38,727 bases of DNA from a bacterium (GTDB lineage Bacteria > Pseudomonadota > Gammaproteobacteria > Nevskiales > OUC007): contig JAAFAL010000013.1 of the NCBI GenBank assembly GCA_018222345.1, positions 1 through 38,727 on the forward strand, read 5' to 3'. A program made the position numbers and the translations under genes. Positions 16,289 through 25,352 of the stretch are shown here, one piece after another; the first letter of the stretch is position 1; each line of letters starts with the position of its first letter. The notes below the pieces were generated by a model that was not told where the DNA came from, ran no database searches, and saw only the letters and a program-made list of their open reading frames with translations.

Positions 16289-18266
16289 CGCCGAATTTGG
16301 CCGTCAACCTTAGCCAGGCATTGCGCCCTGGCGCCGGCTCGAAGTAGCGCCCGCCGAAGGCATTGATGCGCACGTTGTCGTTGTAATCGGCATCCAGCAC
16401 ATTGTTGATTCCAGCGGTGACGGCGTAGCGGCCCGCCGACCAGCCGCCATGCAACCGCAAGGTGGCGTAGCCGGGCACGCGGGTGGTGTTGGCGTCGTCG
16501 GCTTGCAGGTCACCCACAGCGTAAAGGCTGCCACCGGCGCGCCAAAGCTCGCCCGCCCAGTCCACCGACAGGCTGCCGGTTTGTTCCGGTAGGCCAGGGG
16601 TGCGGTTGCCGGAGACGTCGTCGCCATCAATGACCGCGTCATCGAAGCGGTAGCGGGCGCGTGTGGCGCTGGCGTGCAACGTCCAGTGTGGGGTCATGGC
16701 CCAGCGCACTGCCAGTTCCAGGCCATCGCGGCTGGAACTGCCCGCATTGCGGAAAAAGCTACGCCCGGGCTGGCCGGCCAATTCAAATGGCACCAGCTCG
16801 TCATCCACCGCGATGCTGAATACGACGGCCTCGAGCCGCAGCCGGTCGGTCTCGCGGAGTAGGCCCAGTTCGGTATTGATGGCTTCGGCAGATTCCAGCG
16901 CGGGGTTGAAGCCGCCGCCATTGGGGTTGGCCAGTTCGGTGGTCGTTGGCGACTCGAAGCTGCTGGCGACGCGCAGCCACGCTGACCATGGCGCGTGCCA
17001 TTGTTTGGCTAAGCCGATGGCGCCGCTCCAGTCGTCGAAATTGCGCCGGCCGCTGTCGTCGCCATCGGTCAAAAAGCGGTCGCGCACGTCCAGGCGTAGG
17101 CGGTCAAAGCGCAGGCCGACGGGTACGGTCCAGCCGCCGCCCAGCGCAATTTTTGCGTTTGCGTGCAGGCCTGTGGCATCGGCAGCTTCGTCTTGTAGCA
17201 ATGTCAGGTCGCCGCGCTGGCCGTTGAGGTTGTCGTAACGGCTGCGGTCGTCGCGTTGCAGTTGCGCGTCCAGGCCTGCGGCCAGCGACACCGCGCCGAA
17301 CGCGGCCTGCCATTGCGCGCCCAAGCCGCCAAAGCGGCGTTCGAAGGCGATCTGGCCGCCATTTTCGAATGGCAGACGGCTGTCGAAAGCGCGCTGGCCT
17401 GCGTGGCTATCAAGTGTCCAGGCATCGTCGGCGCTGCTCCAGCGGGCGGCCAAGCGTTGTTGGCGAATTCGCTCGCCGCCATTGAATTGCAGGTTGCGTG
17501 GCGCGGCCTGATCGCGGTCGGCCCGGCGCTGGCTGGCATTGAGCGCGCCGGGGTCTTGCGAGGTGGTGTCAACCGCGCTGGCGCGAATGCTCAGCGCATC
17601 ATTTTGCAGCTTGGCCGTGGCTTGCGTGGTGCGGGTGTTGGCGTTGTCGCGCTGGGTGTCGAGCTCGCTGTGGCGCGCGGAGGCAATGCCGCGCCAGTTG
17701 CCGGCCAATGTGCCTTGGGCTTCGGTGCGCCATTGCTGCGCGCCGAGTTCGCCAACGCCCGCAGTGATTTCGCCGCGCCGCGTTTCGCCAGCATCGCGGG
17801 TTTGGATGGCAATGACGCCGCCGGCTGCGTTGCCTAGCGCCGTAGCTGCCGGGCCGCGCAGCACATCAACTTGCGTGACCGATTGCAGGTCGATGGCGTC
17901 CAGCTCGGTTTGCCCGGTTGGCAATGTCAGCGGCACGCCGTCCAACAACACGCGGATGCCGCGCACGCCAAACGCCGCCCGCGCGCCAAAACCCCGAATG
18001 GACGGCCGCAAGCCTTGCGCCGCGTTGTACTGGTTTTGCGCGAACACGCCCGGCAGGCCTTGCAGGGCGTCGTCCAGGCTCAAGCCCTGCTGGGTATCAA
18101 GCGTTTCAGCCGTGACGGTACTGCGCGCGGCCAGCGGTTGAACCCGTTCGCCGCTGACGACCATAGGTGTCAGTTCGAGTGGTGGCTCGTTTGCCATGGT
18201 GGCAGCGGCCCATAGCGCAACGCTTAGCGCGCCCGCCCAACGGGCGGGCACCAAGTAAGGAGTCAC
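16275..18266 (-). CDS. pqqU: TonB-dependent receptor, PqqU/YncD-like (probable PQQ uptake)
   Basis: Outer-membrane 22-strand barrel energised by TonB. It starts at a GTG (18266) that overlaps the TGA of the PQQ dehydrogenase gene (GTGA), giving 663 residues with a signal ending TMA-NEPP. A TonB-box-like LTPMVVSG (32-39) and a plug domain follow. The plug segment SIRGFGARAAFGVRGIR and the barrel end ADDANTTRVPGY ... GGRYFEPAPGRN closely follow E. coli YncD (SIRGFGSRSTYGIRGIR; ADDENTAKAPSY; NGRYYEPSPGRN) as I remember it. YncD has been shown to be the PQQ receptor PqqU. Coupling to a PQQ enzyme supports the same cargo. The barrel ends TAKF plus five extra residues, because the gene overlaps its convergent neighbour. 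Receptor class is certain; cargo is inferred. Confidence 0.8.
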   Translation of the reverse strand: MTPYLVPARWAGALSVALWAAATMANEPPLELTPMVVSGERVQPLAARSTVTAETLDTQQGLSLDDALQGLPGVFAQNQYNAAQGLRPSIRGFGARAAFGVRGIRVLLDGVPLTLPTGQTELDAIDLQSVTQVDVLRGPAATALGNAAGGVIAIQTRDAGETRRGEITAGVGELGAQQWRTEAQGTLAGNWRGIASARHSELDTQRDNANTRTTQATAKLQNDALSIRASAVDTTSQDPGALNASQRRADRDQAAPRNLQFNGGERIRQQRLAARWSSADDAWTLDSHAGQRAFDSRLPFENGGQIAFERRFGGLGAQWQAAFGAVSLAAGLDAQLQRDDRSRYDNLNGQRGDLTLLQDEAADATGLHANAKIALGGGWTVPVGLRFDRLRLDVRDRFLTDGDDSGRRNFDDWSGAIGLAKQWHAPWSAWLRVASSFESPTTTELANPNGGGFNPALESAEAINTELGLLRETDRLRLEAVVFSIAVDDELVPFELAGQPGRSFFRNAGSSSRDGLELAVRWAMTPHWTLHASATRARYRFDDAVIDGDDVSGNRTPGLPEQTGSLSVDWAGELWRAGGSLYAVGDLQADDANTTRVPGYATLRLHGGWSAGRYAVTAGINNVLDADYNDNVRINAFGGRYFEPAPGRNAWLRLTAKFGASET

Positions 18267-20449
18267 TCTGCGTCTTCGTCCTGCGCTTCGAGTTGCGCAA
18301 CGAGGTCGTGGCTGCGCTTGATCACATATTGATGAATCAACGCGGTTTGCTCGGGTGGCAACACATGGCCGAAGGAGGGCATGCCGCGCTTGGCATAGGC
18401 GCCCGCGACGATGCCGCCGAAAATCTTGTGGGTGTCTTCCTTCATGTAGCGCAGGTCGGGCACCAAGCCGCCGGAGATGGCCGATGCGCCATGGCAACCC
18501 ACACACAGCCCGTGGTAGAGCTGGCGGCCGATATCAATTTGTTCTGGCGTTGCTTGCACAGGTGGTGGCGTGGGCACGGCCACGGGGATGTTCGCCGGCT
18601 CGGGCAGCGATTGCTTGCCACCGAGTTTGAACGTCAGCACGCGCGACTCGGAGCGGCGGCGGACGATCTCTTCGAATGCGCCCGCGCCCACGAGTGCAAA
18701 GGTGCCACCCCAACCGGCCATGAAGGTGACGTATTGCTCGCCGTCGATTTCGTAGGTCATGGGCGCTGCAATGACGCCGGTGTTGGCCGGGGTGTCCCAC
18801 AATAGTTCGCCGGTCTTGGCGTTGTATGCAGCCGCGCGGCCATCAGCCGTGCCCTGGAACACCAAATTGCCCGCCGTGCTGAGCGTGCCGCCATTCCATG
18901 GCGACGCGTAGTCAACGGTCCAGGCGGCTTTTTGTGCCACCGGGTCCCAAGCCAGCAGCATGCCCTTGAATTGCTCGCCCACGCCAGCCAACTCGGCCGG
19001 AGCCTCGGGCATTTTTAGTGGTGCCAGGCCAATGTTCCAGACGTTCAAAGCCTGGGCCGGGGTTTGGCCGAAGTCTTCAAACAGCAACGCCGTGATCTGC
19101 GCCGGGATATACACCAGCCCGGTGTCAGGGTTGTAGCTCATCGGCTGCCAGTTGTGCGCGCCGAACGGGCTGGGCGTGACGATCTTTGGCTCTTCGGAGT
19201 AATCACCCGCCGGCAGTTTGATCGGCCGGCCATTGTCATCAATGCCGCTGGCCCAATTCATCGGCACAAAGGCCTCGGCCGAGATCAGTTCGCCATTGGT
19301 GCGGTCAACAACGTAGAAAAAGCCGTTCTTTGGCGCCTGCATGGCCACCTTGCGCTGCTCGCCGTCAATCTCCAGATCAGCCAGGATGATGTGCTGTGTG
19401 GCGGTGTAGTCCCAGGTGTCGCCCGGCGTGGTTTGGTAGTGCCACTGGTATTCGCCGGTATCGACATCCAGCGCCACGATTGATGACAGATACAGGTTGT
19501 CGCCTTTGCCCTCAGACCGATACTTGATGTTCCATGGGCTGCCGTTGCCGGTGCCGATGATCAAGAAGCCGGTGTCGGGGTCGTAGGCCATCGAGTCCCA
19601 CACCGTGCCGCCGCCGCCTTGTTTCCAGTAGGTGTCGCCGTGCCATGTCTTTTGAGCCACTTTCATGGCCTCGTTTTCGGGCGGCTCGGCCGGGTTGCCG
19701 GGCACGGTAAACCAGCGCCACAGCATCTCACCAGTGTTGGCGTCATACGCGCTGATATAGCCGCGCACGCCAAACTCGGCGCCGCCGTTGCCGATCAGCA
19801 CCTTGCCATCGACCACGCGCGGCGCGCCGGTGATGGTGTAGTTCTTCGACTGATCAACAGTGACTTTCGACCACAGCACTTCGCCTGTCTTGGCGTCCAG
19901 CGCTTCCAGCCGGCCGTCATACACACCGATGAAGACCTTGCCGTCCCATACCGCCACGCCGCGGTTGACCACGCCGCAGCAGCCTTTGCCGCCAGTGGCG
20001 CGGTTGACCTCGGGGTCGTACTTCCACAATTGCTCGCCGGTTACCGGGTTGAGCGCATAGACCATGCTGTAGGCGCCGGTGGTGTACATCACCCCATCAA
20101 CCACGATGGGTGTGGCTTCAGTACCGCGATCCACGTCGAGGCGGTGTGTCCAGGCCAAGCCCAGTTTGCCGACGTTGCTGGCGTTGATGCCCTTGAGCGG
20201 CGAATGGCGCTGCTCGTCATAGGTGCGGCCGTGGCTCATCCAACTGCCGGGTTCGCTGTCGGCAGCAATGATGCGGGCGGTATCGACAGCCGCGACTTTC
20301 TCGGCGCTGTGGCCTGCGTGCTCGGCGCCGCTGCCGGCATGCTCTCCACCGTGCTCGGCGCCCTGGTCCTGATCAGCCGTCTTGGAACAGGCTGTGGCCA
20401 ACAGGCACACAGGCAGGATCAGGGCGGCTAAACGTGCAGTTGCGGTCAT
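18263..20449 (-). CDS. PQQ-dependent quinohaemoprotein alcohol dehydrogenase (lipoprotein)
   Basis: Periplasmic dehydrogenase that oxidises alcohols with pyrroloquinoline quinone and passes electrons to its own haem c. The 728 residues start with a lipoprotein signal (LLATACSKT, Cys21) and a His/Glu-rich linker. The eight-bladed propeller carries the vicinal disulfide GCCGVVNRG (Cys157-Cys158) and the catalytic aspartate in GDTWDYT (Asp347). Two residues later there is Thr, not the second Asp of lanthanide enzymes, so calcium is likely. A C-terminal cytochrome c domain has CVGCH (649-653) and a Met ligand in RGMPSF. The ATG at 20449 is favoured by GGAGA six bases upstream over a TTG one codon earlier. 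Its stop overlaps the receptor gene start. No pqqA-E genes are in the window. Confidence 0.93.
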   Translation of the reverse strand: MTATARLAALILPVCLLATACSKTADQDQGAEHGGEHAGSGAEHAGHSAEKVAAVDTARIIAADSEPGSWMSHGRTYDEQRHSPLKGINASNVGKLGLAWTHRLDVDRGTEATPIVVDGVMYTTGAYSMVYALNPVTGEQLWKYDPEVNRATGGKGCCGVVNRGVAVWDGKVFIGVYDGRLEALDAKTGEVLWSKVTVDQSKNYTITGAPRVVDGKVLIGNGGAEFGVRGYISAYDANTGEMLWRWFTVPGNPAEPPENEAMKVAQKTWHGDTYWKQGGGGTVWDSMAYDPDTGFLIIGTGNGSPWNIKYRSEGKGDNLYLSSIVALDVDTGEYQWHYQTTPGDTWDYTATQHIILADLEIDGEQRKVAMQAPKNGFFYVVDRTNGELISAEAFVPMNWASGIDDNGRPIKLPAGDYSEEPKIVTPSPFGAHNWQPMSYNPDTGLVYIPAQITALLFEDFGQTPAQALNVWNIGLAPLKMPEAPAELAGVGEQFKGMLLAWDPVAQKAAWTVDYASPWNGGTLSTAGNLVFQGTADGRAAAYNAKTGELLWDTPANTGVIAAPMTYEIDGEQYVTFMAGWGGTFALVGAGAFEEIVRRRSESRVLTFKLGGKQSLPEPANIPVAVPTPPPVQATPEQIDIGRQLYHGLCVGCHGASAISGGLVPDLRYMKEDTHKIFGGIVAGAYAKRGMPSFGHVLPPEQTALIHQYVIKRSHDLVAQLEAQDEDAE

Positions 20450-20646
20450 CAAATGTCTCCAATCGCAGATGGTTTAGATCGCGGCCAGTTCGGCCGCGTC
20501 TGAACGCTCGTTTTGGTGTTGGAATCATAGCCTACCGCACGCGCATCCTTGCGGCCTACCTGCGGGTAGGCGACAATATTCAGTGAATCCTGAGGTCGGC
20601 CTTTGCCGGCCTCTTTGCGCTTTCACGCTACCCCGGCGAGACCCCG
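20450..20646. promoter_or_regulatory. Divergent promoter region, PQQ dehydrogenase / tkt
   Basis: This 197-bp spacer lies between two divergent genes, so it should hold both promoters. The only clear structure is a 7-bp hairpin GCCTACC/GGTAGGC at 20554-20571 with a 4-nt loop. I could not assign -35/-10 boxes with confidence. Confidence 0.4.
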
Positions 20647-22650
20647 ATGTCTGAAACGACGACCGCGCGCCAGCGCGCCAATGCTATTCGCGCCCTGGCC
20701 ATGGACGCTGTCCAGGCTGCCAACTCCGGCCACCCCGGCATGCCCATGGGCATGGCCGACATGGCCGAAGTGTTGTGGCGCGAATTCTTTTCGCACAACC
20801 CCAACAATCCGGCTTGGGCCGACCGCGACCGCTTTGTGCTGTCGAATGGCCATGGCTCGATGTTGATCTATGCGCTGCTGCACCTCACGGGTTACGACCT
20901 GCCGATGGACGAGCTGCGCAACTTCCGCCAATTGCACAGCAAAACCCCGGGCCACCCGGAGTACGGCGAAACACCCGGCGTTGAGACCACGACTGGCCCG
21001 CTGGGGCAAGGCATGGCTGCGGCTGTGGGCATGGCCTTGGCCGAACGTTTGCTGGCCAGCGAATTCAACACCGAAGAGCACAGCGTCGTCGATCATTACA
21101 CCTACACCTTTACCGGCGACGGCTGCATGATGGAGGGCATCAGCCACGAGGCCTGCTCGCTGGCCGGCACGCTGGGCCTGGGCAAGCTGATCGCGCTGTA
21201 CGACGACAACGACATCTCGATTGACGGCGAAGTATCGGGCTGGTTCCTGGACGATACGCCGGCGCGCTTCGAGGCCTATGGCTGGCAGGTGATCCGCAAT
21301 GTTGATGGCCACGACCCCGTGGAAGTGCGTATGGCGCTGGAAACCGCACGCGAAACTGCCGACAAGCCGACGCTGATCTGCTGCAAAACCACCATCGGCT
21401 TTGGTGCCGACAACGCTGGCACGGCCGCCACGCATGGCGCGCCACTGGGCGCCGAGGGCATCACTGCCGCACGCAAAACCCTGGGTTGGGATTACCCGCC
21501 GTTTGAAATCCCCGATGCTATCCAAACCGATTGGGATGCCCGCGCAGCCGGCGCCGAAGCCGAGGGCGCGTGGAATACGCAGTTCGAAGCCTATGCCGCG
21601 GCGCACCCCGACAAAGCCGCCGAGTTCACCCGCCGCATCGCAGGCGAGCGCCCGGCCGATCTGGTCGAGCAGTTGAATAACTTGGTTGAGAAGACGCAGG
21701 CCGAGGGCAAGCCCAACGCCACGCGCAAGGCCTCGCAGGCGGTGCTCAACGCCATCGCGCCGGGCATGCCGGAACTGCTCGGCGGCTCCGCCGACCTGAC
21801 CGGTTCAAACGGCACGCTATGGAAGGGCGCCGAGGCCGTGGCGCCCGGCCGGCTGGAAGGCCGCTACATCAACTACGGCGTGCGCGAATTTGCCATGACC
21901 GCCATCGGCAACGGCCTGGCGCTGCATGGTGGTTTGGTGCCGTATTCGGGCACCTTTCTGACCTTCTCCGACTACGCGCGCAACGCCGTGCGCCTGGCCG
22001 CGTTGATGGGTGTGCAAAACATTCTGGTTTACACCCACGACTCGATTGGCCTGGGCGAAGACGGCCCCACGCACCAACCCATTGAGCATTGCGCCAGTTT
22101 GCGCCTGATGCCGGGCCTGAACCTGTGGCGCCCGGCTGACGACGTGGAAACCGCGGTAGCCTGGGAGTCCGCCCTGCTGCGTACTGACGGGCCGACTGCC
22201 TTGGCGTTGACGCGCCAGACCGTCAAACATCACGCGCGCAGCGCCGAGCAACTGGCCAATACCCGCAAGGGCGGCTATGTGCTGGCCGGTTGCGACGGCG
22301 AGCCGCAGGCCATCATTATTGGCACCGGGTCGGAGTTGGACCAAGCCACTGATGCTGCCGAGGCGCTCAACGCAGCCGGCATTGCTACCCGCGTGGTGTC
22401 GATGCCGTGCGAAGAGATCTTCGCCGCGCAGCCGCGGGAGTATCAGGATTCGGTACTGCCACCCGCAGTAGCCGCACGCGTTGCCATCGAGGCCGGTGCC
22501 ACCGCCGGTTGGTACCGTTGGGTGGGCCAGGGTGGCCGCGTGATCGGTATTGATCGCTACGGTTACTCGGCGCCGGCGCCGGCAGTGTATGAAGCGCTGG
22601 GCATCACGGCAGAAGCTGCCGAGGCGGCGGTGCGTGAACTGCTTGGCTAA
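20647..22650 (+). CDS. tkt: Transketolase
   Basis: Thiamine-diphosphate enzyme of the pentose-phosphate (and Calvin) pathway that moves two-carbon ketol units between sugar phosphates. The 667-residue protein matches the usual length of about 665. Visible landmarks are [13 protein letters not shown] (about 25), [14 protein letters not shown] (about 116), the ThDP/Mg motif GDGCMMEG (about 157), NDISIDG (about 188), the catalytic Glu in [11 protein letters not shown] (about 415) and [19 protein letters not shown] (about 465). It heads a plus-strand run tkt-gap-pgk, with a palindromic repeat in the spacer to gap. Confidence 0.97.
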   Translation: MSETTTARQRANAIRALAMDAVQAANSGHPGMPMGMADMAEVLWREFFSHNPNNPAWADRDRFVLSNGHGSMLIYALLHLTGYDLPMDELRNFRQLHSKTPGHPEYGETPGVETTTGPLGQGMAAAVGMALAERLLASEFNTEEHSVVDHYTYTFTGDGCMMEGISHEACSLAGTLGLGKLIALYDDNDISIDGEVSGWFLDDTPARFEAYGWQVIRNVDGHDPVEVRMALETARETADKPTLICCKTTIGFGADNAGTAATHGAPLGAEGITAARKTLGWDYPPFEIPDAIQTDWDARAAGAEAEGAWNTQFEAYAAAHPDKAAEFTRRIAGERPADLVEQLNNLVEKTQAEGKPNATRKASQAVLNAIAPGMPELLGGSADLTGSNGTLWKGAEAVAPGRLEGRYINYGVREFAMTAIGNGLALHGGLVPYSGTFLTFSDYARNAVRLAALMGVQNILVYTHDSIGLGEDGPTHQPIEHCASLRLMPGLNLWRPADDVETAVAWESALLRTDGPTALALTRQTVKHHARSAEQLANTRKGGYVLAGCDGEPQAIIIGTGSELDQATDAAEALNAAGIATRVVSMPCEEIFAAQPREYQDSVLPPAVAARVAIEAGATAGWYRWVGQGGRVIGIDRYGYSAPAPAVYEALGITAEAAEAAVRELLG

Positions 22651-22660
22651 ACAAATAACT

Positions 22661-22735
22661 GTCGTTCCCGCACGAGCAGGAACCTAGCCGTCGCAGACTG
22701 GCACAAGGCTAGATTCCTGCTTGCGCAGGAATGAC
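22661..22735. repeat. REP-like inverted pair between tkt and gap
   Basis: Two imperfect inverted copies of a GTCATTCCTGC...CAGGAATCTAGCC type unit (22661-22689 and 22707-22735) can fold into one long hairpin. The same unit recurs singly at 24094-24122 and twice in direct orientation at 29283-29350. This resembles the REP/BIME family common in gammaproteobacteria. Confidence 0.75.
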
Positions 22736-22782
22736 GAAACAAAGACCAGTCGAATTTGAATTCAAAGCGAAGGACCAACAAC

Positions 22783-23793
22783 ATGGCGACTAAAATTGCA
22801 ATCAACGGCTACGGCCGTATCGGCCGCAACGTGCTGCGCGCGCTCTACGAGGGCAACCGCACTGGCGAACTGCAAATCGTTGCAATCAACGACCTGGGCG
22901 ATGCCAACACCAATGCCCACCTGACCCAATACGACACCGCGCACGGCAAGTTCCCCGGCACCGTGTCGGTCGATGGCGACTACATGGTCGTCAATGGCGA
23001 CAAGATCAAGGTGCTGGCCGAGCGCAACCCGGCCGACCTGCCGTGGGGCGAGTTGGGTGTGGAAGTGGTGCTGGAATGCACCGGCTTTTTTGCCAGCAAA
23101 GACAAGGCCAGCGCCCACCTGCAAGGCGGTGCCAAGAAGGTCGTCGTCTCGCAGCCGGCTGGTTCCGATGTGAAGACCATCGTTTATGGCGTCAACGAAG
23201 GCACGCTGGAAGCCAGCGACGAAATCATCAGCAACGCCAGTTGCACCACCAACTGCCTGGCGCCGATTGCCAAGGCGCTGAACGACAGCGTGGGCATCGA
23301 ATCCGGCCTGATGACCACCATCCACGCCTACACCAACGACCAAGTGCTCACCGACGTGTATCACAGCGACCTGCGCCGCGCGCGCAGCGCCACGCAGTCG
23401 ATGATCCCGACCAAAACCGGCGCCGCTGCAGCGGTTGGCTTGGTGATGCCTGAGCTGAAAGGCAAACTGGACGGCTTTGCCATTCGCGTGCCGACCATCA
23501 ACGTGTCGTTGGTTGACCTGACCTTCAAGCCTGGCCGCAAAACCAGTGCTGACGAGATCAACCAGATCATGAAAACCGCGGCCGACACCGGCACCTTGGC
23601 CGAAGTGCTGAACTACAGCGACGGCCCCTTGGTGAGCATCGACTTCAACCATGACCCGGCCAGCAGCAGCTTTGATGCCACGCTGACGCGTGAGATTGAA
23701 GGTGGGCTGATCAAGGTTTGCAGCTGGTACGACAATGAGTGGGGCTATTCCAACCGCATGCTCGACACGACGCTGGCGCTAGTAAAAGCGTAG
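22783..23793 (+). CDS. gap: Glyceraldehyde-3-phosphate dehydrogenase
   Basis: Converts glyceraldehyde-3-phosphate to 1,3-bisphosphoglycerate. The 336 residues begin with the NAD-binding motif [14 protein letters not shown] (7-20) and show the catalytic cysteine in [12 protein letters not shown] (Cys154), [11 protein letters not shown] (about 177) with the catalytic histidine, and [12 protein letters not shown] near the end. The N-D pair at the end of the second strand (INDLGD) is usual for NAD preference. The start at 22783 follows an AAGGA site; nine extra upstream codons to 22756 lack homology. Lies between tkt and pgk. Confidence 0.96.
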   Translation: MATKIAINGYGRIGRNVLRALYEGNRTGELQIVAINDLGDANTNAHLTQYDTAHGKFPGTVSVDGDYMVVNGDKIKVLAERNPADLPWGELGVEVVLECTGFFASKDKASAHLQGGAKKVVVSQPAGSDVKTIVYGVNEGTLEASDEIISNASCTTNCLAPIAKALNDSVGIESGLMTTIHAYTNDQVLTDVYHSDLRRARSATQSMIPTKTGAAAAVGLVMPELKGKLDGFAIRVPTINVSLVDLTFKPGRKTSADEINQIMKTAADTGTLAEVLNYSDGPLVSIDFNHDPASSSFDATLTREIEGGLIKVCSWYDNEWGYSNRMLDTTLALVKA

Positions 23794-23802
23794 CGCGCCG
23801 CT

Positions 23803-23900
23803 TGTGACCCAATCTGCTGCGTTGCGGGCGCAGTCCGAGTGCTCACGTACTTCAAGTACGCTCCGCGCTCAGACTGCACCCGCGCCTTGACCTTGGGCCA
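23803..23900. repeat. Large imperfect palindrome after gap
   Basis: About 95 bp can fold end to end: outer arms GTGACCCAA and TTGGGCCAC (8/9), a long middle stem built on GCGGGcGCAGTCcGAG and its partner, and the tip CGTACTT-CAAGTACG. It resembles a widespread class of proteobacterial intergenic palindromes and starts 10 bp after the gap stop codon, so it may end or protect the gap message. Confidence 0.7.
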
Positions 23901-23926
23901 CAATCGCCACGCCATACAACAGCGCT

Positions 23927-24122
23927 TGTCATTGCGAGCGCCGCAGGCGCGCGGCAATCTTTGCAACAATGCCGCCACCCAATGAGATTGCCGCGGCCCT
24001 TCGGGCCTCGCAATGACAGTTCCCTGGGTGAGAGGGATGTCTAGCCCGCGAGGATTGCTTCGCTACGCTCGCAATGCCAGTCTCATCCTGATCGTCATTC
24101 CTGCGAAAGCAGGAATCTAGCC
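23927..24122. repeat. Nested CATTGCGAG-type and REP-like repeats before pgk
   Basis: TGTCATTGCGAG...GCGGCAATCT (23928-23960) recurs inverted at 23984-24018, making a long stem. Each arm contains its own mini-hairpin, cgccGCAggcg in one and gcccGAAgggc in the other: different sequence, same shape. A third, partial copy lies at 24053-24080, and a REP-like unit at 24094-24122. The whole gap-pgk spacer (380 bp) is filled by repeats and no gene was seen. Confidence 0.7.
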
Positions 24123-24173
24123 GCCACGAATTGCACCAAGCATGCAGATTGTGAAAAAACCGGGGCAAACTCC

Positions 24174-25346
24174 ATGAAACGAATGCTTGATCTCGACCTC
24201 GCCGGCCAGCGCGTGCTGATCCGCGAGGATTTGAATGTGCCGCTCAAGGATGGCGTGGTGGCGTCCGACGCGCGCTTGCGGGCGGCGCTGCCGACGATTA
24301 CCGCGGCGCGTGATGCGGGTGCGTCGGTGATGCTGATGTCGCATCTGGGACGGCCGACCGAGGGTGAGCCGGATGCCAAGCACAGCTTGCAGCCTGTCGC
24401 CGACTGGCTGAGCAAAGCGCTCGGCCAAGCTGTGCCCCTGGTGAAGGATTGGCTGGATGAATCCGCCCCCGAGCCCGGCGATGTGGTGCTGTTCGAGAAC
24501 GTCCGCTTCAATGTCGGCGAAAAAGCCAACGACGAGGCACTGTCAAAATCCATGGCGGCGCTGTGCGATGTGTTCGTGATGGATGCCTTTGGCACCGCCC
24601 ACCGCGCGCAGGCCAGCACCCACGGCGTCGCTCAGTTTGCGCCGGTGGCCTGCGCCGGCCCATTACTGGCAGCAGAGCTTGATGCCCTGGGCAAGGCGCT
24701 AGAGCACCCGGAAAAACCCCTGGTGGCTATCATCGGCGGCTCCAAGGTGTCGTCCAAGTTGGGCGTCATCGAAGCGCTCACCGACAAGGTCGATCAATTG
24801 GTGCTCGGCGGTGGCATTGCCAATACGTTCTTGGCTGCGGCCGGGCACGATGTTGGCGCCTCGTTATACGAGCCTGACCTGGTGCAAACCGCAGCACGCA
24901 TCACCAAGGCGGTCGAAGCCCGCGGTGGCAGTATCCCGCTGCCAAGCGATGTTGTCGTGGCGACCGAATTTTCGGCCGAGGCCCATGCCGAAGTGCGGCC
25001 CGTGGCCGAGGTTGCCGAAGACGAAATGATTCTCGATGTCGGCCCGCAAACCGCGCAAATGCTTGCCGGCTTGCTCGACGGTGCCGGCACCATTGTCTGG
25101 AACGGCCCCGTAGGCGTGTTCGAGATTGACCAGTTCGCCGATGGCACGGCAACCATGTCCAAGGCCATCGCAGCATCCACCGCGTTCTCCATCGCGGGCG
25201 GCGGCGACACCTTGGCCGCTATCGACAAATACGGCATTGCCGATCAGGTGTCGTATATCTCGACCGGCGGCGGCGCGTTCCTGGAATTCCTCGAAGGCAA
25301 GACACTGCCTGCGGTGGCAATACTGGAGCAGCGTGCCAACGGATAG
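24174..25346 (+). CDS. pgk: Phosphoglycerate kinase
   Basis: Transfers phosphate from 1,3-bisphosphoglycerate to ADP. The 390-residue protein has the substrate-binding [11 protein letters not shown] (17-27), [10 protein letters not shown] (about 54), [13 protein letters not shown] (about 108), the hinge [13 protein letters not shown] (about 186) and the nucleotide motif [11 protein letters not shown] (about 343), ending [14 protein letters not shown]. Length is normal. The next gene starts 6 bp downstream, so pgk probably shares a transcript with the acylase. Confidence 0.96.
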   Translation: MKRMLDLDLAGQRVLIREDLNVPLKDGVVASDARLRAALPTITAARDAGASVMLMSHLGRPTEGEPDAKHSLQPVADWLSKALGQAVPLVKDWLDESAPEPGDVVLFENVRFNVGEKANDEALSKSMAALCDVFVMDAFGTAHRAQASTHGVAQFAPVACAGPLLAAELDALGKALEHPEKPLVAIIGGSKVSSKLGVIEALTDKVDQLVLGGGIANTFLAAAGHDVGASLYEPDLVQTAARITKAVEARGGSIPLPSDVVVATEFSAEAHAEVRPVAEVAEDEMILDVGPQTAQMLAGLLDGAGTIVWNGPVGVFEIDQFADGTATMSKAIAASTAFSIAGGGDTLAAIDKYGIADQVSYISTGGGAFLEFLEGKTLPAVAILEQRANG

Positions 25347-25352
25347 TCGGCC

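Noticed and set aside
18263-20449. Lanthanide-dependent type of PQQ dehydrogenase
   Set aside because: The residue two after the catalytic Asp347 is Thr, not the extra Asp linked to lanthanide binding.
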